Below, in pieces: positions 16,801 to 25,622 of a DNA stretch of 55,699 nt. This DNA is from an uncultured Chlorobiaceae bacterium (GTDB lineage: Bacteria; Bacteroidota; Chlorobiia; Chlorobiales; Chlorobiaceae). The notes beneath the pieces are model-generated. The model searched no databases, was not told the DNA's origin, and was given only the letters and a program-made list of their open reading frames with translations. The DNA is taken from the NCBI GenBank assembly GCA_903836465.1, contig CAILRB010000062.1:1-55699 (forward strand), read 5' to 3'. Within the stretch, counting starts at the first letter, position 1, and every line of letters begins with the position of its first letter. The position numbers and the translations under genes were made by a program.

Positions 16801-19501
16801 CGGTGACAGTGCCTGCTCCCTTAAGGGCAATGGTGTTGTTTCCTGTCGCAGTCAGTGCTCCATTGATGGTGACAGAGCCTGCACTGATCAATGAGAAATT
16901 ATCATTGAGGGTGATATCGCCACCGATGGTTATGTTATCTGTTGTTGCGTTGCCGATGGTAATATCAGAAAACCCGTCAACGAAATTGGATGAGAAATAG
17001 CTGGCCGGCAATGCCAGGGTGCCACTTCCTCCGGCTATACCGATGGTTGCACCTGTGGTTTTCGGAAAGATGATAAGCGAGCCCGCACTGGACAGGGTCG
17101 CTGTACCAGAAAGTGTGAGAGTATTAGTCGAGATGGTGATGGCCCCTGAAGAGCTGAAGACCTTGTCAGCAATAGTTATGACATCTCCCACCAGTGAAAT
17201 CGCCCCGGTTTTAGTTTCGAGACTCTGGTTGATTGACAGGGCTCCACCGGCAATAAACGTCAATTGTGCGTCGGTTGTAGAAATCGGATTGTCTATAACC
17301 ACTGAGCCACCGGACCCACCCGACCGCAGAATGATTGAACTTGTAAACGTGTAAGGAGTTTTTGGAGTTGGGCCACTAAGAGTTACCGTCCCGGTACCGT
17401 TGGTACGACCAAACGTAAGAGAGGTGAAATTGCTGATATTGGAAAGATCTATGTTTTCACCTGTACCGATGGTCATATTGCCGGAAACATTGTAGGGCAT
17501 CAGCGTTATCTGCTGGGTATTGTTTCCTGTCACACTTCCATTAAACAAAAAGTCATTGGCCTCAAGGATAGTATCTGAGAAGTCTGATAGCGTTACTGTA
17601 CTGTTGAAGGTCAGCAATCCATTACAGGAGATCAACGGGTTGTTGCTGAGGAGTACTGGCTGGTCGAAAGTAATACCGCCAGCGGAGGCGGTTATGGAGC
17701 TGCCAATGGTATAAGCTCCTGTACCTGTTTCAGAGACAAACGAGACAGATCCGCTGTTCAGAGTAATCGGTGACGTGGTTATAATGACATTATTGCCAGA
17801 GGTATTTTCCGAAATTTGAAGCACAAGATTGCCCGGGCCGGTTATGGAGATTGGGCCATCTACATGTAATTCTTCTTTTGCTCGCAGGGTGACATTGCCG
17901 GTAGCAGTTACTCCTTCTGGTTGAATATGAAGAGAATCAGTGTTTTCATAAAGATTTATCGAACCGTCAACAAGTGCTGTAAATTTATCAAAATCACTGG
18001 CATTACCTGTAAAATTAAGATTAAAAGCACCTGTTCCGTATAATTCGAGCAATCCATAAGCCTGGATTTCCGCATAAGATTGGACTCCGCCAGTACTGGT
18101 GATTTTCAGGTTGCCGTCACCACTAAACAAAATAGAGCTGTTGATTATAACCGGTTTGTTGGCGGCACCGTTTGTTCCGCTTTGAAGCACAAGTTGTCCG
18201 CCGCTACCCGAAATGCTGGCATTGATTGTCACTGCGCCATCAGCCAGAAGCGACAGAGTATGAGAGGAAATATTGACTGCGCTGTTGACAAAGATATCCC
18301 CATTTTCGCCAATCAAAGGATTCGGATCCGTAGCAATAATGACGTCTGTGTTTGACAAACTATTGGTAAGGGTCGTGCCTCCAATGCCGCTGCTGGTCAA
18401 TGCTCCAACTCCTGCACTGACAGTGAAATCGACAGGGTCGATGAGCCATGTGCCGGCATTACCGAAGGGCGCCAGAGTGGTGATTGTGGCTCCGTCGATA
18501 ACGGTGAGTTCTCTGCCTGAGGTTTCAATAAAGCCGCCATTGCCTCCGTTTGGGGCGGAGGCATCAAGTGTGCCGCTGATGGTTGTCTGGCCGTTCTCCA
18601 TGTCGGAGATGAGCATAATGCGTCCGCCCTTGTTCTGAATGGTTTGGGCCTCAATGACACCGTTGTTGCTGACCGTCGCCATCTGCAGGGCGGCGGCGGC
18701 TTTTGCCGTCATAACAACCAATCCGCCGTTGGCCTTGATGAGCCCCTTGTTTTCCACAAGAGCGTCGATCGTTCCACGATCGACGGTGTAGGTGATAAGC
18801 CCGTCACCGTTGAAGTCAAGCGAAACCTGATCGCCTGCGGCAAGAAGGACGTTGCCGCTGTTGGCGGTAATGCTCCCTTCGTTCGTAACTTTTGGTGCAA
18901 TAAAGGCGAAAACGTGGCCATCAGTAACATTGATGGCGCCCTGATTGAGAATGGGACCTGCACTGCCTCCATTGGTGAACTTGTATTTGCCAGCAAGAAA
19001 ATCACTGTCGAGCATGTTGAGTGACGAGGCGACAAGTCCGCCGACATTGACCATTGCGTTTTTGCCGAAGATTATGCCTGCCTGATTAAGCAGAAAAACC
19101 AGACCATTGGCCGAGAGCGAACCCATGATTTGCGAGGGGTTCTGGTCGCTGATGCGGTTCAGCGCAACGGCGGAACTGTTCGGCTGGTTGAAGCGGACTG
19201 ATGCATTTTCGCCAATGTTAAAGCTTTGCCAGTTGGCAATCATTTTCTGGCTGGACTGATTCACCGTCATCCGGTTGCCGCTGATTGCGATGCTGCCAGT
19301 GCCGGAGGTTATCTGGGCACCGGCGGGAAGTGACCCGGGATCAAGGGCATAAGCCTGCCCGGAAGAGGCAAACATTGCAGCCAGAAAAGCTATGCTCCGA
19401 AGGGGGGATGAGGGGACTTTTCCATTCCCCTTTACCTTTTCAGAAACAACAATCCATCTCTCCTTTGCTTTGGACCAGATGATGTTGTATATCCTGTTCA
19501 T
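13823..19501 (-). CDS. Filamentous-haemagglutinin-type TpsA adhesin with YDG/MBG repeats, 1892 aa
   Basis: Large secreted surface protein of the two-partner secretion (type Vb) class. Residues 1-52 form an extended signal peptide (MNRIYNIIWSKAKERWIVVSE, then a hydrophobic core and a SGQAYA cleavage site). Residues about 55-300 are the haemagglutination/TPS secretion domain (TVNQSSQKMIANWQSFNIG; LLNQAGIIFG). A long beta-helix follows, then an MBG-type domain and six 82-residue repeats of type ATKIYDGTTSLAGAVTI. A Ser/Thr/Glu-rich low-complexity stretch comes next. The last about 20 residues are hydrophobic and end NKNR, perhaps a C-terminal anchor. No TpsB transporter gene is in the window, so the partner must lie elsewhere. 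Role in adhesion or cell contact is inferred from the family. Confidence 0.9.
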   Translation of the reverse strand: MNRIYNIIWSKAKERWIVVSEKVKGNGKVPSSPLRSIAFLAAMFASSGQAYALDPGSLPAGAQITSGTGSIAISGNRMTVNQSSQKMIANWQSFNIGENASVRFNQPNSSAVALNRISDQNPSQIMGSLSANGLVFLLNQAGIIFGKNAMVNVGGLVASSLNMLDSDFLAGKYKFTNGGSAGPILNQGAINVTDGHVFAFIAPKVTNEGSITANSGNVLLAAGDQVSLDFNGDGLITYTVDRGTIDALVENKGLIKANGGLVVMTAKAAAALQMATVSNNGVIEAQTIQNKGGRIMLISDMENGQTTISGTLDASAPNGGNGGFIETSGRELTVIDGATITTLAPFGNAGTWLIDPVDFTVSAGVGALTSSGIGGTTLTNSLSNTDVIIATDPNPLIGENGDIFVNSAVNISSHTLSLLADGAVTINASISGSGGQLVLQSGTNGAANKPVIINSSILFSGDGNLKITSTGGVQSYAEIQAYGLLELYGTGAFNLNFTGNASDFDKFTALVDGSINLYENTDSLHIQPEGVTATGNVTLRAKEELHVDGPISITGPGNLVLQISENTSGNNVIITTSPITLNSGSVSFVSETGTGAYTIGSSITASAGGITFDQPVLLSNNPLISCNGLLTFNSTVTLSDFSDTILEANDFLFNGSVTGNNTQQITLMPYNVSGNMTIGTGENIDLSNISNFTSLTFGRTNGTGTVTLSGPTPKTPYTFTSSIILRSGGSGGSVVIDNPISTTDAQLTFIAGGALSINQSLETKTGAISLVGDVITIADKVFSSSGAITISTNTLTLSGTATLSSAGSLIIFPKTTGATIGIAGGSGTLALPASYFSSNFVDGFSDITIGNATTDNITIGGDITLNDNFSLISAGSVTINGALTATGNNTIALKGAGTVTEGASGSLVADKLVLLGGNVTLDKTGNKVTTLAAIGVDNLTYLNSDVLNIGTAGGIAGINANGTVNVATVTGNLTILQPIATTNASLSAVTLNAGSNTAVKTSTGGDIIISGASITVGSGGLAKLYTGSISGSIGLTSLIGSGSSQFRYASDESTTNYSLALSAGTYAIYREQPLLTVTPGSNTITYGDTTPGLAGSFGSYANGDTSPGTVTGTATWTINGSAPSASYTAGSYDVSYSSGWGSSLGYGFTDNVSSINELAVNPKTVTLSATKIYDGTTSLAGAVTIVTGVGSETLTYSNAFASDTNAATANKSISTITLADGSGLASNYQLPTLSSATAPVTIIPKTVTLSATKIYDGTTSLAGAVTIMTGVGSETLTYSNAVASDTNVATANKSISTIMLADGSGLASNYQLPTLSSATAPLTITPKTVTLSATKSYDGTASLAGAVTIVTGIGSETLTYSNAVASDANVATTNKSISTIILADGSGLASNYELPTLSSATAPLTITPKTVTLSATKIYDGTASLAGAVTIVTGVGSETVTYSNAVASDANVATTNKSISTIMLADGSDLASNYELPTLSSATAPLTITPKTVTLSATKIYDGTASLAGAVTIVTGVGSETLTYSNAVASDANVATANKSISTIMLGDGSGLASNYELPTLSSATAPLTITPKTVTLSATKIYDGTSSLAGAVTIVTGVGGETLTYTNALASNTNVDTANNSISTITLADGTGLASNYELPTLSSATAPVTIITDQTSLYSLANIVSSSVVSSIQSASTSTTISGTGNSSSPTSSPVITSEAGESSSAISNSVTTSETGENSSAISSSATTSETGENSSATTTVAGESSSATTTVAGESSSAASSSAATNAETAANTGSKEGSNTAATRAQMDAGSMRPGLASAMPGSAFNFGTIAQITENTFATSSLAEFVSSPDQLSLSNGTPVFGKQRFNAASKKTRRSDAPPDPVAFGTLGTLGYLTVYLFAMFNKNR
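14543..16018 (-). repeat. Six tandem 246-bp repeats in the adhesin gene
   Basis: The period is exactly 246 bases (82 codons), each unit encoding one YDG-type domain. Units 2-5 are nearly identical in DNA; the outer ones have diverged more. The unit starts PKTVTLSATK and ends SATAPxTI. Such arrays readily change copy number by recombination and can collapse in assembly. Confidence 0.92.
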
Positions 19502-19630
19502 AATTCAAATTCTTGAATATGGAAAAAAGCCACCTTGAGGCCATTGTCAGCATTTGACGGGTCTCTGTTGCTCTTCCCCGGCAGGCAAATTTGCTGGAAT
19601 GATTTATAAAGGCCATAAGATCCTGACCTG

Positions 19631-21787
19631 TCAATAAAAGCTGACCAAGGTAATAAGATATAAAATGCCTGAGTATAAAGGCCAGTACAGATACCTGTAA
19701 AATATTCCATGCTTGTAAGTAAACAGAAATCCGCTTTGCTTCGTAATGGCGACTACAAAAATCACATTAATCAGCATTGCGAAATAAATCATGAAATAAA
19801 TTTTTTCGATATAGAGAATACCCTGTGGTATCACCTGTATCCTGACACTTTGTATGGTGACCACCAAAAACATCGTAAAGGCAGTTCCTATAGCTGTTGC
19901 CTCATTGGCATCAAAGCTGAATGATTCTGCATCGTTTTCGTGAGTGATCATATAGACACCGGAAAACAGGATTACCATAATGATGAATATTGGTATCATC
20001 ATGGTAATAACGCTGCTGAGCCAGTCGCGCTCAATGGTGATGTTCAAGGTAAGGTCTTTGACAATGGGGCTCTCCATAAGTGTACGGCGTCCAAAATCTA
20101 TATTGTCTGGTTGTTCTGAAAAATTAAAATAGGTATTGTTAACATTCCAGCCGGAAATGGAGAAACCATCAGACACCATAGGATTGGCTGTCGGGGAGGT
20201 GATTTTGTAGGATGCGATATCGGGAACGAAAATAATGGATTCGAACTTCTTTGGTTGACACATCCTGATTTTGATACTGTACCTGTCGAAAGGGTAGAGG
20301 GAACTCTTTAAATCCTGCTGCAGCCGAGTACAGAAATTCCATCCAATAACCTGAAAACCATTTTCTTCCATTCGGTAACTTTCATACATCTTGGTTTCTA
20401 TCTGATCAGGAAACAGTATTCCCCCAAATTGCTTTGCATCCATACCCGCAGGAATCCGTTGCCACATCGTCCCGTACACCTCGGCCATTTCATTTGGCTC
20501 TGAAACAGAAAGAGAATTGACCGTAATACCTGTCTGGATAAATTGCGGTGGCGAAGACTGAGTATGAAGCGCCTTGTCTGTTTGTTCTTTCTTGTACTGC
20601 TCAATTTGAGAGAAGGTGGTAATACAGTTATCTTCATAAGGAGAATTTGCACCTCTTGTTATATATATAGCAAGTATACAAACAAGGCCGGCTATAAATA
20701 TACAACTGACAAACCATGAATATTGCTTGATCCGTTTATGGAAAACTTCAGATGATGAAGATAAAAGAACGAAATAGAGCCCCAACAGGAGCAGGAAAAA
20801 AATAAATATTGAAATCAATTCCATCAACTGTTGTTTCAGCAAGCCATTCGGCACTGTTAGTTCATCGACAATCAGTGCAATGCCTGTAAACCATCCTGTT
20901 GATGCCACGGGTTCAAACCTGAAAATGGTTTTCTGGCCGTTAATGATGCTTTTTTCAAAAATACTGACACCAGCTTTAGCCTTAAATGCGTTCAGCAGGT
21001 TATTGCTGTTCTCTGCCGTATAAGTACTCTTGGCATAATCCAGCAGTTTGAAATTATTGATAACAAGATTCTTGTCAGGATGGTCAAGCATCACTCCATC
21101 ACCAGCAACAAGAAAACGATAGCCATACTGTCCCAACGACTGAAAGTCAAGCGATTTCTGAAAATCATCGATAGAGATTTTCGCTGAAACAATTCCGATA
21201 AGTTTTTTTTCGCCAGAACCCGAGGTTGTGTAAAGTCTCTGTTGATAGTTCAGTATAACAGCCTTGTCACTCTTGTGCCATGCAGCTTTTTGCCACCCAT
21301 CTTTCATTCCGGCCGGTTCCGCATTCGGCAATCCTCCGCTGGCATCGGAATTGCCTGAAAGCGTCATTTCTATCATACGATTAATGCTGCCTATACTCGA
21401 CAGTCTCTTGTATACTGCAGATGATTCAGAGTCAGATAAAAATCTGATGGAATACCGACATGGAACATTATTACTCTTGTCTGAAAGAATATCAATCAGG
21501 TTATTCTCATTAAACTCTTTATTTCCTGCCACAAGAGAGATATCTCTGACCTTTCGCTCGATGCCCCTGGCCATGGTATCGATTTTGCGGGAGCCAGACT
21601 TGGCGGCAATGATAGCCTTGTTTTTTATACTATTGTTTGTTGAAGAATATAGAAAAGCGAAATTGATAGAAAAATACACCAGAACAGCAAAGGCTATACC
21701 TATCAGCGATATCAAAAAGGCTTTAACTCTTTGATAGAAAACCTTGTTGTAGTTTTTTGTCCATTGTTTAATTTGATCTAATGACAT
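19631..21787 (-). CDS. Cache sensor - pentameric ligand-gated ion channel-like fusion, 718 aa
   Basis: A membrane segment at about 23-47 is followed by an extracytoplasmic dCache-type sensor to about 310, with the hallmark GYRFLVAGDGVMLDHPDKN (222-240). Two more membrane segments follow (about 321-343 and 356-377). Residues about 380-586 look like a ligand-gated-channel extracellular domain: YPFDRY (498-503) matches the Pro-loop (Cys-loop) core FPFDxQ, and LNITIERDW carries the pre-M1 Arg (R587). Four membrane segments then match M1-M4: about 589-613 with P599, 629-652, 659-681 and 700-717. Cache domains bind small ligands in chemoreceptors; pentameric channels gate ions. The joint architecture is inferred from motifs only. 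It is transcribed toward the adhesin gene, 129 bases upstream of it. Confidence 0.7.
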   Translation of the reverse strand: MSLDQIKQWTKNYNKVFYQRVKAFLISLIGIAFAVLVYFSINFAFLYSSTNNSIKNKAIIAAKSGSRKIDTMARGIERKVRDISLVAGNKEFNENNLIDILSDKSNNVPCRYSIRFLSDSESSAVYKRLSSIGSINRMIEMTLSGNSDASGGLPNAEPAGMKDGWQKAAWHKSDKAVILNYQQRLYTTSGSGEKKLIGIVSAKISIDDFQKSLDFQSLGQYGYRFLVAGDGVMLDHPDKNLVINNFKLLDYAKSTYTAENSNNLLNAFKAKAGVSIFEKSIINGQKTIFRFEPVASTGWFTGIALIVDELTVPNGLLKQQLMELISIFIFFLLLLGLYFVLLSSSSEVFHKRIKQYSWFVSCIFIAGLVCILAIYITRGANSPYEDNCITTFSQIEQYKKEQTDKALHTQSSPPQFIQTGITVNSLSVSEPNEMAEVYGTMWQRIPAGMDAKQFGGILFPDQIETKMYESYRMEENGFQVIGWNFCTRLQQDLKSSLYPFDRYSIKIRMCQPKKFESIIFVPDIASYKITSPTANPMVSDGFSISGWNVNNTYFNFSEQPDNIDFGRRTLMESPIVKDLTLNITIERDWLSSVITMMIPIFIIMVILFSGVYMITHENDAESFSFDANEATAIGTAFTMFLVVTIQSVRIQVIPQGILYIEKIYFMIYFAMLINVIFVVAITKQSGFLFTYKHGIFYRYLYWPLYSGILYLITLVSFY

Positions 21788-22087
21788 GATGGGGCTTCAA
21801 TGGATAGAGTTTTGGAATACAGTAAAGAAAACAGTGAAAATCACGCCGATCTGTTTTCTGTTTCGCTATAATACTCATTTTGCATAAACCTGACCTGATC
21901 GATTTGTCATTAGGAAAACCTTCCTGTCCAAGGTTAAAGTTTCATATTGAAATGAGTAACATGTCATCGCAATATGTAATGCAATACAAACCAAAATGTT
22001 TTAATCGTTTGTTATTAAACATACAAAAAAATCCTCAAAAAAGAACTCGATAGCCGACCCATTAATGTATATACACGCTGGATGGAC
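21788..22087. other. Intergenic region upstream of the Cache-channel gene
   Basis: This 300-base AT-rich gap lies between the end of the ParA gene and the start of the channel gene, both on the minus strand. A small inverted repeat (AACCTT/AAGGTT, 21917-21922 with 21930-21935) could be a weak terminator for the ParA unit. No gene or clear promoter was identified. Confidence 0.4.
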
Positions 22088-22831
22088 TTACCGCTCAAGG
22101 TACGAGCGAAGCTCATCCCAAAGGTTACGGTAGGCCTTTGATGCTGGAGCGTTTGGCAGAACAGCATTCAGTGGAGCCCGGTAAATGCCCATTTTTTCAA
22201 CTTCAGAATTGTAGGGAATCATCTGGGTGAGCAATTCCGGTGTTTTGCCGAATTCATTGATAATGTCTCGGTGCAGCTTTTTCTGCTTTTCCACCATACT
22301 GAAAAATGGCCGGATTTTCGAGCTGTCCAGTTTATTTGCTTCAAAAAAATCCTTCAACTGAACGAAGGTGCGAATTGACAAAGTAGTGGGAATCAATGGT
22401 ACCAGAATAAGATCAGAGGCAGCAAAGACACTTTCCGAGAGCAGTGTCAGGTTCGGCGGGCAGTCAAGAAAGATAAACCGATAGTCATCGCTTAGCTCTT
22501 CAAGGTTTTTCTTGAGCCTTTTTTGAGGCTTTTTCTCTTCAGCGAGTTCGATATCGAGATTTCTGTAGGAAAAGTCGGAAGGAAGCATATCAAGGTTTTC
22601 AAAATCGGTTGCCTTGATATTGCGGTATATCTTTTTGTTCCCCTTGAGAAATTTGTCGCTGTTGTACTTTTTGGATGCAGCAATCCTGAAATAGTAAGAG
22701 CTTGCTCCCTGCGGATCAAGGTCACAGATCAGAGCTGGTGGCGAGAGCAGGGAAGAAAGATAGGAGAGGTTGACTGCCGCAGCCGTTTTTCCAACACCTC
22801 CCTTTATACTGTACAGGGCTATTGTTTTCAT
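22088..22831 (-). CDS. ParA/MinD-like partitioning ATPase, 247 aa
   Basis: The N-terminus [20 protein letters not shown] holds the deviant Walker A (KGGVGKT). DLDPQGASS (switch I, about 37-45) and [11 protein letters not shown] (Walker B, near 117) follow, making this a ParA-type ATPase of the orphan class. There is no N-terminal helix-turn-helix and no ParB gene beside it. The gene begins two bases after the stop of the CHAD-domain gene at 22834-24399, so the two are almost certainly co-translated and act together. Since CHAD proteins bind polyphosphate, a role in positioning polyphosphate granules is a reasonable inference, not shown by sequence. ParA relatives position plasmids, carboxysomes and other cargo. 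Confidence 0.9.
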   Translation of the reverse strand: MKTIALYSIKGGVGKTAAAVNLSYLSSLLSPPALICDLDPQGASSYYFRIAASKKYNSDKFLKGNKKIYRNIKATDFENLDMLPSDFSYRNLDIELAEEKKPQKRLKKNLEELSDDYRFIFLDCPPNLTLLSESVFAASDLILVPLIPTTLSIRTFVQLKDFFEANKLDSSKIRPFFSMVEKQKKLHRDIINEFGKTPELLTQMIPYNSEVEKMGIYRAPLNAVLPNAPASKAYRNLWDELRSYLER

Positions 22832-22833
22832 GG

Positions 22834-24399
22834 TCAGGTGCTTGTTAAAAGGTCGTGAAACAGTTGACTGGTTTGTTCATGGTCAAACGACCTGAAGGTT
22901 TTGTGGAACTTGAGCCGTGCCTCTTCCTGTTTTTGAAAAAGAATCGCGATAAGGCCGCCTGTTGATGCGGCAAGTAACTTGTCTGCGGGCATCAGTGTGA
23001 GTTGTTCATGCAAAAAACGAAGTTGAACAGTAAAATCAACAAAGTCACCAAGATTGTCCTGCAGTTCTTTCAGTTGCCGGATAACAGGGTTAATAGTTTT
23101 ATAAGGAAAAATCGAAGCGAAAAATTCAAGCAGATAGCGGAGTTTCTTGCAATAGATACGTAATCCATGAAGTTCAGCATCAGTTGTCTCCTGGCTGACA
23201 AGACGGCCATGACGGATTACTTTTTTCCATGCTTTTTTTATAGTTTCTATGGCAATACTCCTGGTTGAAAGGGATGCGTATGGTATTTGTTCTGGTTCAG
23301 TATGCGACGGGCGGTTGAGGTATGTTTCCCACTCTTCAAGAAATGACTTGTAGGCATCGGATGAAAGATAACGGGAAAATTGTCTGTGCAGCATTTTTCT
23401 GGATGCGGCAATGTTATCGAAAAATATCTTCAGTGAAGGCTGAAGGGAAGGGGTGAGATATTGGCAATAGGTTGCCTGCTGAAGCAGATAAACATCCTTG
23501 TCGCGTAATTCATTGGTTCGTTTGCCGAGATCCCTGAAAAGGTTGAGATAATGTGCGGTTTCACCTGCGTCAAAAACTCCCTTGAGCTGCTTGAGAATCG
23601 AACGAGTCCGGCGTATGGCTACCCGATAGTCATGCAGAAACTCGGAATCGATATTTTTTTTGATCCCCGCTTCATTCAGACGCATGACAGAAAAAGTGAA
23701 ATGCAGCAGGCGTCTGGCGCTCTCATGAATTGGAGCATTTGGATCAAGGGTGAGACTGATTTTCGAAGAGTAATCCTGAACAGTATGTCCGGCGGCATGC
23801 ATCATTTCCTTGAAAAGCTCCCTGAACTCAAGAATACGGTCAATATCTTTGTTGTTCATCAAGGACTTTTCAATGTGTGCTATCTCATCTTCATATCCCC
23901 TATAGGCAGAGAGAGCAAAAAAATGAGTGAAGGGTTCTCGAACACGATGATCAATAATGCGTAAGGATTCAGATGTCAGAATGGCTATAGTTTTTTCGTT
24001 TTCATCAAGAATTCGGTATGAACGCATAAGTGCATCAACTGAGCAAAGCTTCATGAATGCCCTGATAGTGCTGCATGAGCAAAGCTTTTCTTTCAGTTTA
24101 CAAGGGGTAAGAGCGTCTGAAAAAAAAAAGGAAAGGTTCCCGGGGAAGGGGAGAGAAGCTGTTTCCATGCCGGTATCGAGGTCAGCAAGAAAGAGAGTTC
24201 TCTTTTTTTTATCAATGATAATCCCTTTTTCGAAAGCTTGCCACTCGAACGTATCGTAGAACTCACGACGTTCTTTCGATGAACCAAGGGATTTAAGCCT
24301 CCATCCTGCAGGGAAATAATTAAGGATGTTTTCGGGTAACGCCTCGACTGAGGCGGCACCATTGAGTTTGAAGTATACTGTTTTGGGGATGGCGCGCAT
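22834..24399 (-). CDS. CHAD-domain protein with degenerate CYTH-like N-terminus, 521 aa
   Basis: Residues about 215-505 form a CHAD domain: an all-helical fold with conserved His/Arg/Lys, seen in [17 protein letters not shown] and [21 protein letters not shown] domains are known to bind inorganic polyphosphate and to localise to granules. The first about 200 residues resemble a CYTH (triphosphate tunnel) domain ([16 protein letters not shown]), but the ExExK catalytic motif is not visible, so it is probably inactive. The protein is cytoplasmic. It heads a two-gene unit with the ParA-like ATPase; the phosphate uptake operon begins about 1.4 kb away on the other strand. Confidence 0.85.
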   Translation of the reverse strand: MRAIPKTVYFKLNGAASVEALPENILNYFPAGWRLKSLGSSKERREFYDTFEWQAFEKGIIIDKKKRTLFLADLDTGMETASLPFPGNLSFFFSDALTPCKLKEKLCSCSTIRAFMKLCSVDALMRSYRILDENEKTIAILTSESLRIIDHRVREPFTHFFALSAYRGYEDEIAHIEKSLMNNKDIDRILEFRELFKEMMHAAGHTVQDYSSKISLTLDPNAPIHESARRLLHFTFSVMRLNEAGIKKNIDSEFLHDYRVAIRRTRSILKQLKGVFDAGETAHYLNLFRDLGKRTNELRDKDVYLLQQATYCQYLTPSLQPSLKIFFDNIAASRKMLHRQFSRYLSSDAYKSFLEEWETYLNRPSHTEPEQIPYASLSTRSIAIETIKKAWKKVIRHGRLVSQETTDAELHGLRIYCKKLRYLLEFFASIFPYKTINPVIRQLKELQDNLGDFVDFTVQLRFLHEQLTLMPADKLLAASTGGLIAILFQKQEEARLKFHKTFRSFDHEQTSQLFHDLLTST

Positions 24400-24508
24400 T
24401 CGTTGCTTGCGTTAAATGGAACAGTCCTTATTCCAGGGGGTTCAAGCTTTATATGTCATAATAGTTAGAAAAATCATATTATTGTTCTTGATATCGAAGA
24501 ATATCGTA

Positions 24509-25189
24509 TCAGCGAGCAATTCGTATCCTCTTCGGGCTGAAATAGTTGTCGATAATTTCTTCAGGGTGTTGAACCAGAGCTTTTGCTCCGGACTCAACAA
24601 GTTCGCTTTCTGGCCTGAAACCCCAGAGCACTCCAAGCGGAAACATTCCAGCTCTTGTTGCAGTCAGCATGTCAATGCCGCTGTCTCCGACATAGAGAAT
24701 TGATGAAGGCTCTTCTCCAAGCATTCGGGCGACAAGTAAAGCACCTTCAGGATCGGGTTTGTGGGCGATGCCGCTGTGATGTCCCATGACAACATCAAAC
24801 TTCCACTCTTTCAGCAGAAATTCTGCACAGAGACGGGTGAAGTGATCAGCTTTGTTCGAAAGAATAGCTGTTTTTATTCCCTGTTCTGCAAGAGTGTCGA
24901 GCATGGCGCCGATGCCTGGATAAGGGCGTGAGTTCATGTTCCAGTTGTCAGTATAGTGTGCCATAAATTCCGGCAAAAGAAGGTCAATAGTTTCCGGGGT
25001 ACCTACTCCTTCAGGAAGTGCTTTTCTGACCAGCTCTTTCATTCCGTGTCCGACAAGAAAACGGCACTCATCGATGGTATGCACGGGATAATCGTGCAGG
25101 GCAAGCACCGTATTGAGGGTATTGACAAGATCCTGAAGGGTATCAAGAAGGGTTCCGTCCAGGTCAAAAATAACAGCATTGCAGGTCAT
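24509..25189 (-). CDS. gph: HAD-superfamily phosphatase, phosphoglycolate phosphatase-like (Gph), 226 aa
   Basis: HAD hydrolase with motif I FDLDGTLLDT (about 8-17), motif II SNK (about 116-118), the motif III Lys in KPDPEG and motif IV GDSGIDM. The cap insertion between motifs I and II is of the helical C1 type used by Gph and beta-phosphoglucomutase. The best guess is 2-phosphoglycolate phosphatase, but substrate cannot be fixed from sequence. It lies between csmB and the CHAD gene on the same strand. The terminator at 25246-25279 separates it from csmB, so it probably has its own promoter in the short gap after that hairpin. Confidence 0.8.
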   Translation of the reverse strand: MTCNAVIFDLDGTLLDTLQDLVNTLNTVLALHDYPVHTIDECRFLVGHGMKELVRKALPEGVGTPETIDLLLPEFMAHYTDNWNMNSRPYPGIGAMLDTLAEQGIKTAILSNKADHFTRLCAEFLLKEWKFDVVMGHHSGIAHKPDPEGALLVARMLGEEPSSILYVGDSGIDMLTATRAGMFPLGVLWGFRPESELVESGAKALVQHPEEIIDNYFSPKRIRIAR

Positions 25190-25245
25190 GAAAAGGCTCT
25201 GGTTTTAAGAGTAAAGGGTTGTCGTGGTCTTCATTTGTGGCATAA

Positions 25246-25279
25246 AAAAAGCACCCTGTGCATGTACAGGGTGCTTTTT
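25246..25279 (-). terminator. Strong intrinsic terminator after csmB
   Basis: A 14-bp perfect stem (left arm 25246-25259, right arm 25266-25279; core GCACCCTGT/ACAGGGTGC) with a 6-base loop is flanked by A- and T-runs on both sides, so it can work in both directions. It lies 20 bases after the csmB stop and should insulate the abundant csmB transcript from gph. Confidence 0.9.
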
Positions 25280-25298
25280 GAACTTCAACTGCAGCCGC

Positions 25299-25523
25299 TT
25301 ACTTTTTTGGAGCAATTGCTGATGAGATGCTCTGCAATGCCTGTCCAACAGTGTTTGAGGCACTTCCGACAAGATCAATTGCTGTTTTAGCAAGAGGTTC
25401 CACAATCTGTGTGGCGGCTTTGACTCCGCTGCTCAAGAGATCAATCTGCTGCTGGACAAGTTTACCGGCGGTATCCAGAAGGTTGCTGAGCGCGACCGAG
25501 AAATCATTTGTTTCGTTTGCCAT
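25299..25523 (-). CDS. csmB: Chlorosome envelope protein CsmB (CsmB/CsmF family), 74 aa
   Basis: Small amphipathic protein of the chlorosome envelope, the lipid monolayer around the bacteriochlorophyll antenna. The sequence shows the family pattern: a polar N-terminus, then alternating hydrophobic stretches (LLDTAGKLVQQQIDLLSSG; PLAKTAIDLVGSAS) and the ending SSAIAPKK, which I recognise from CsmB. CsmF is a close paralogue of similar length, so the exact paralogue is not certain. Single-gene transcription unit: its own promoter-like element (25554-25582) and a strong terminator (25246-25279). It is the clearest marker that the host is a green sulfur bacterium. Confidence 0.75.
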   Translation of the reverse strand: MANETNDFSVALSNLLDTAGKLVQQQIDLLSSGVKAATQIVEPLAKTAIDLVGSASNTVGQALQSISSAIAPKK

Positions 25524-25553
25524 GGATGATATTATTTAGGGTTATGGATGAAG

Positions 25554-25582
25554 AATGTATTGGTAAAAATATCTTTGTTCAA
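25554..25582 (-). promoter_or_regulatory. csmB: Putative csmB promoter
   Basis: On the minus strand TTGAAC (25582-25577) and TACATT (25559-25554) are each 4/6 matches to the -35 and -10 consensus with a 17-base spacer. Transcription would start near 25547, giving a leader of about 24 bases to the csmB ATG. No other candidate in the gap is as good. Confidence 0.4.
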
Positions 25583-25622
25583 TAGGTTAATGGTAACGCA
25601 GAGATCATTCAACTCACCATAT

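Noticed and set aside
14058-17714. Several plus-strand open frames of 60-155 codons
   Set aside because: They are antisense to the adhesin gene and inherit openness from its repetitive composition.
19502-19630. Possible structured leader or riboswitch upstream of the adhesin gene
   Set aside because: I could not match it to any known riboswitch consensus, and no strong stem was seen.
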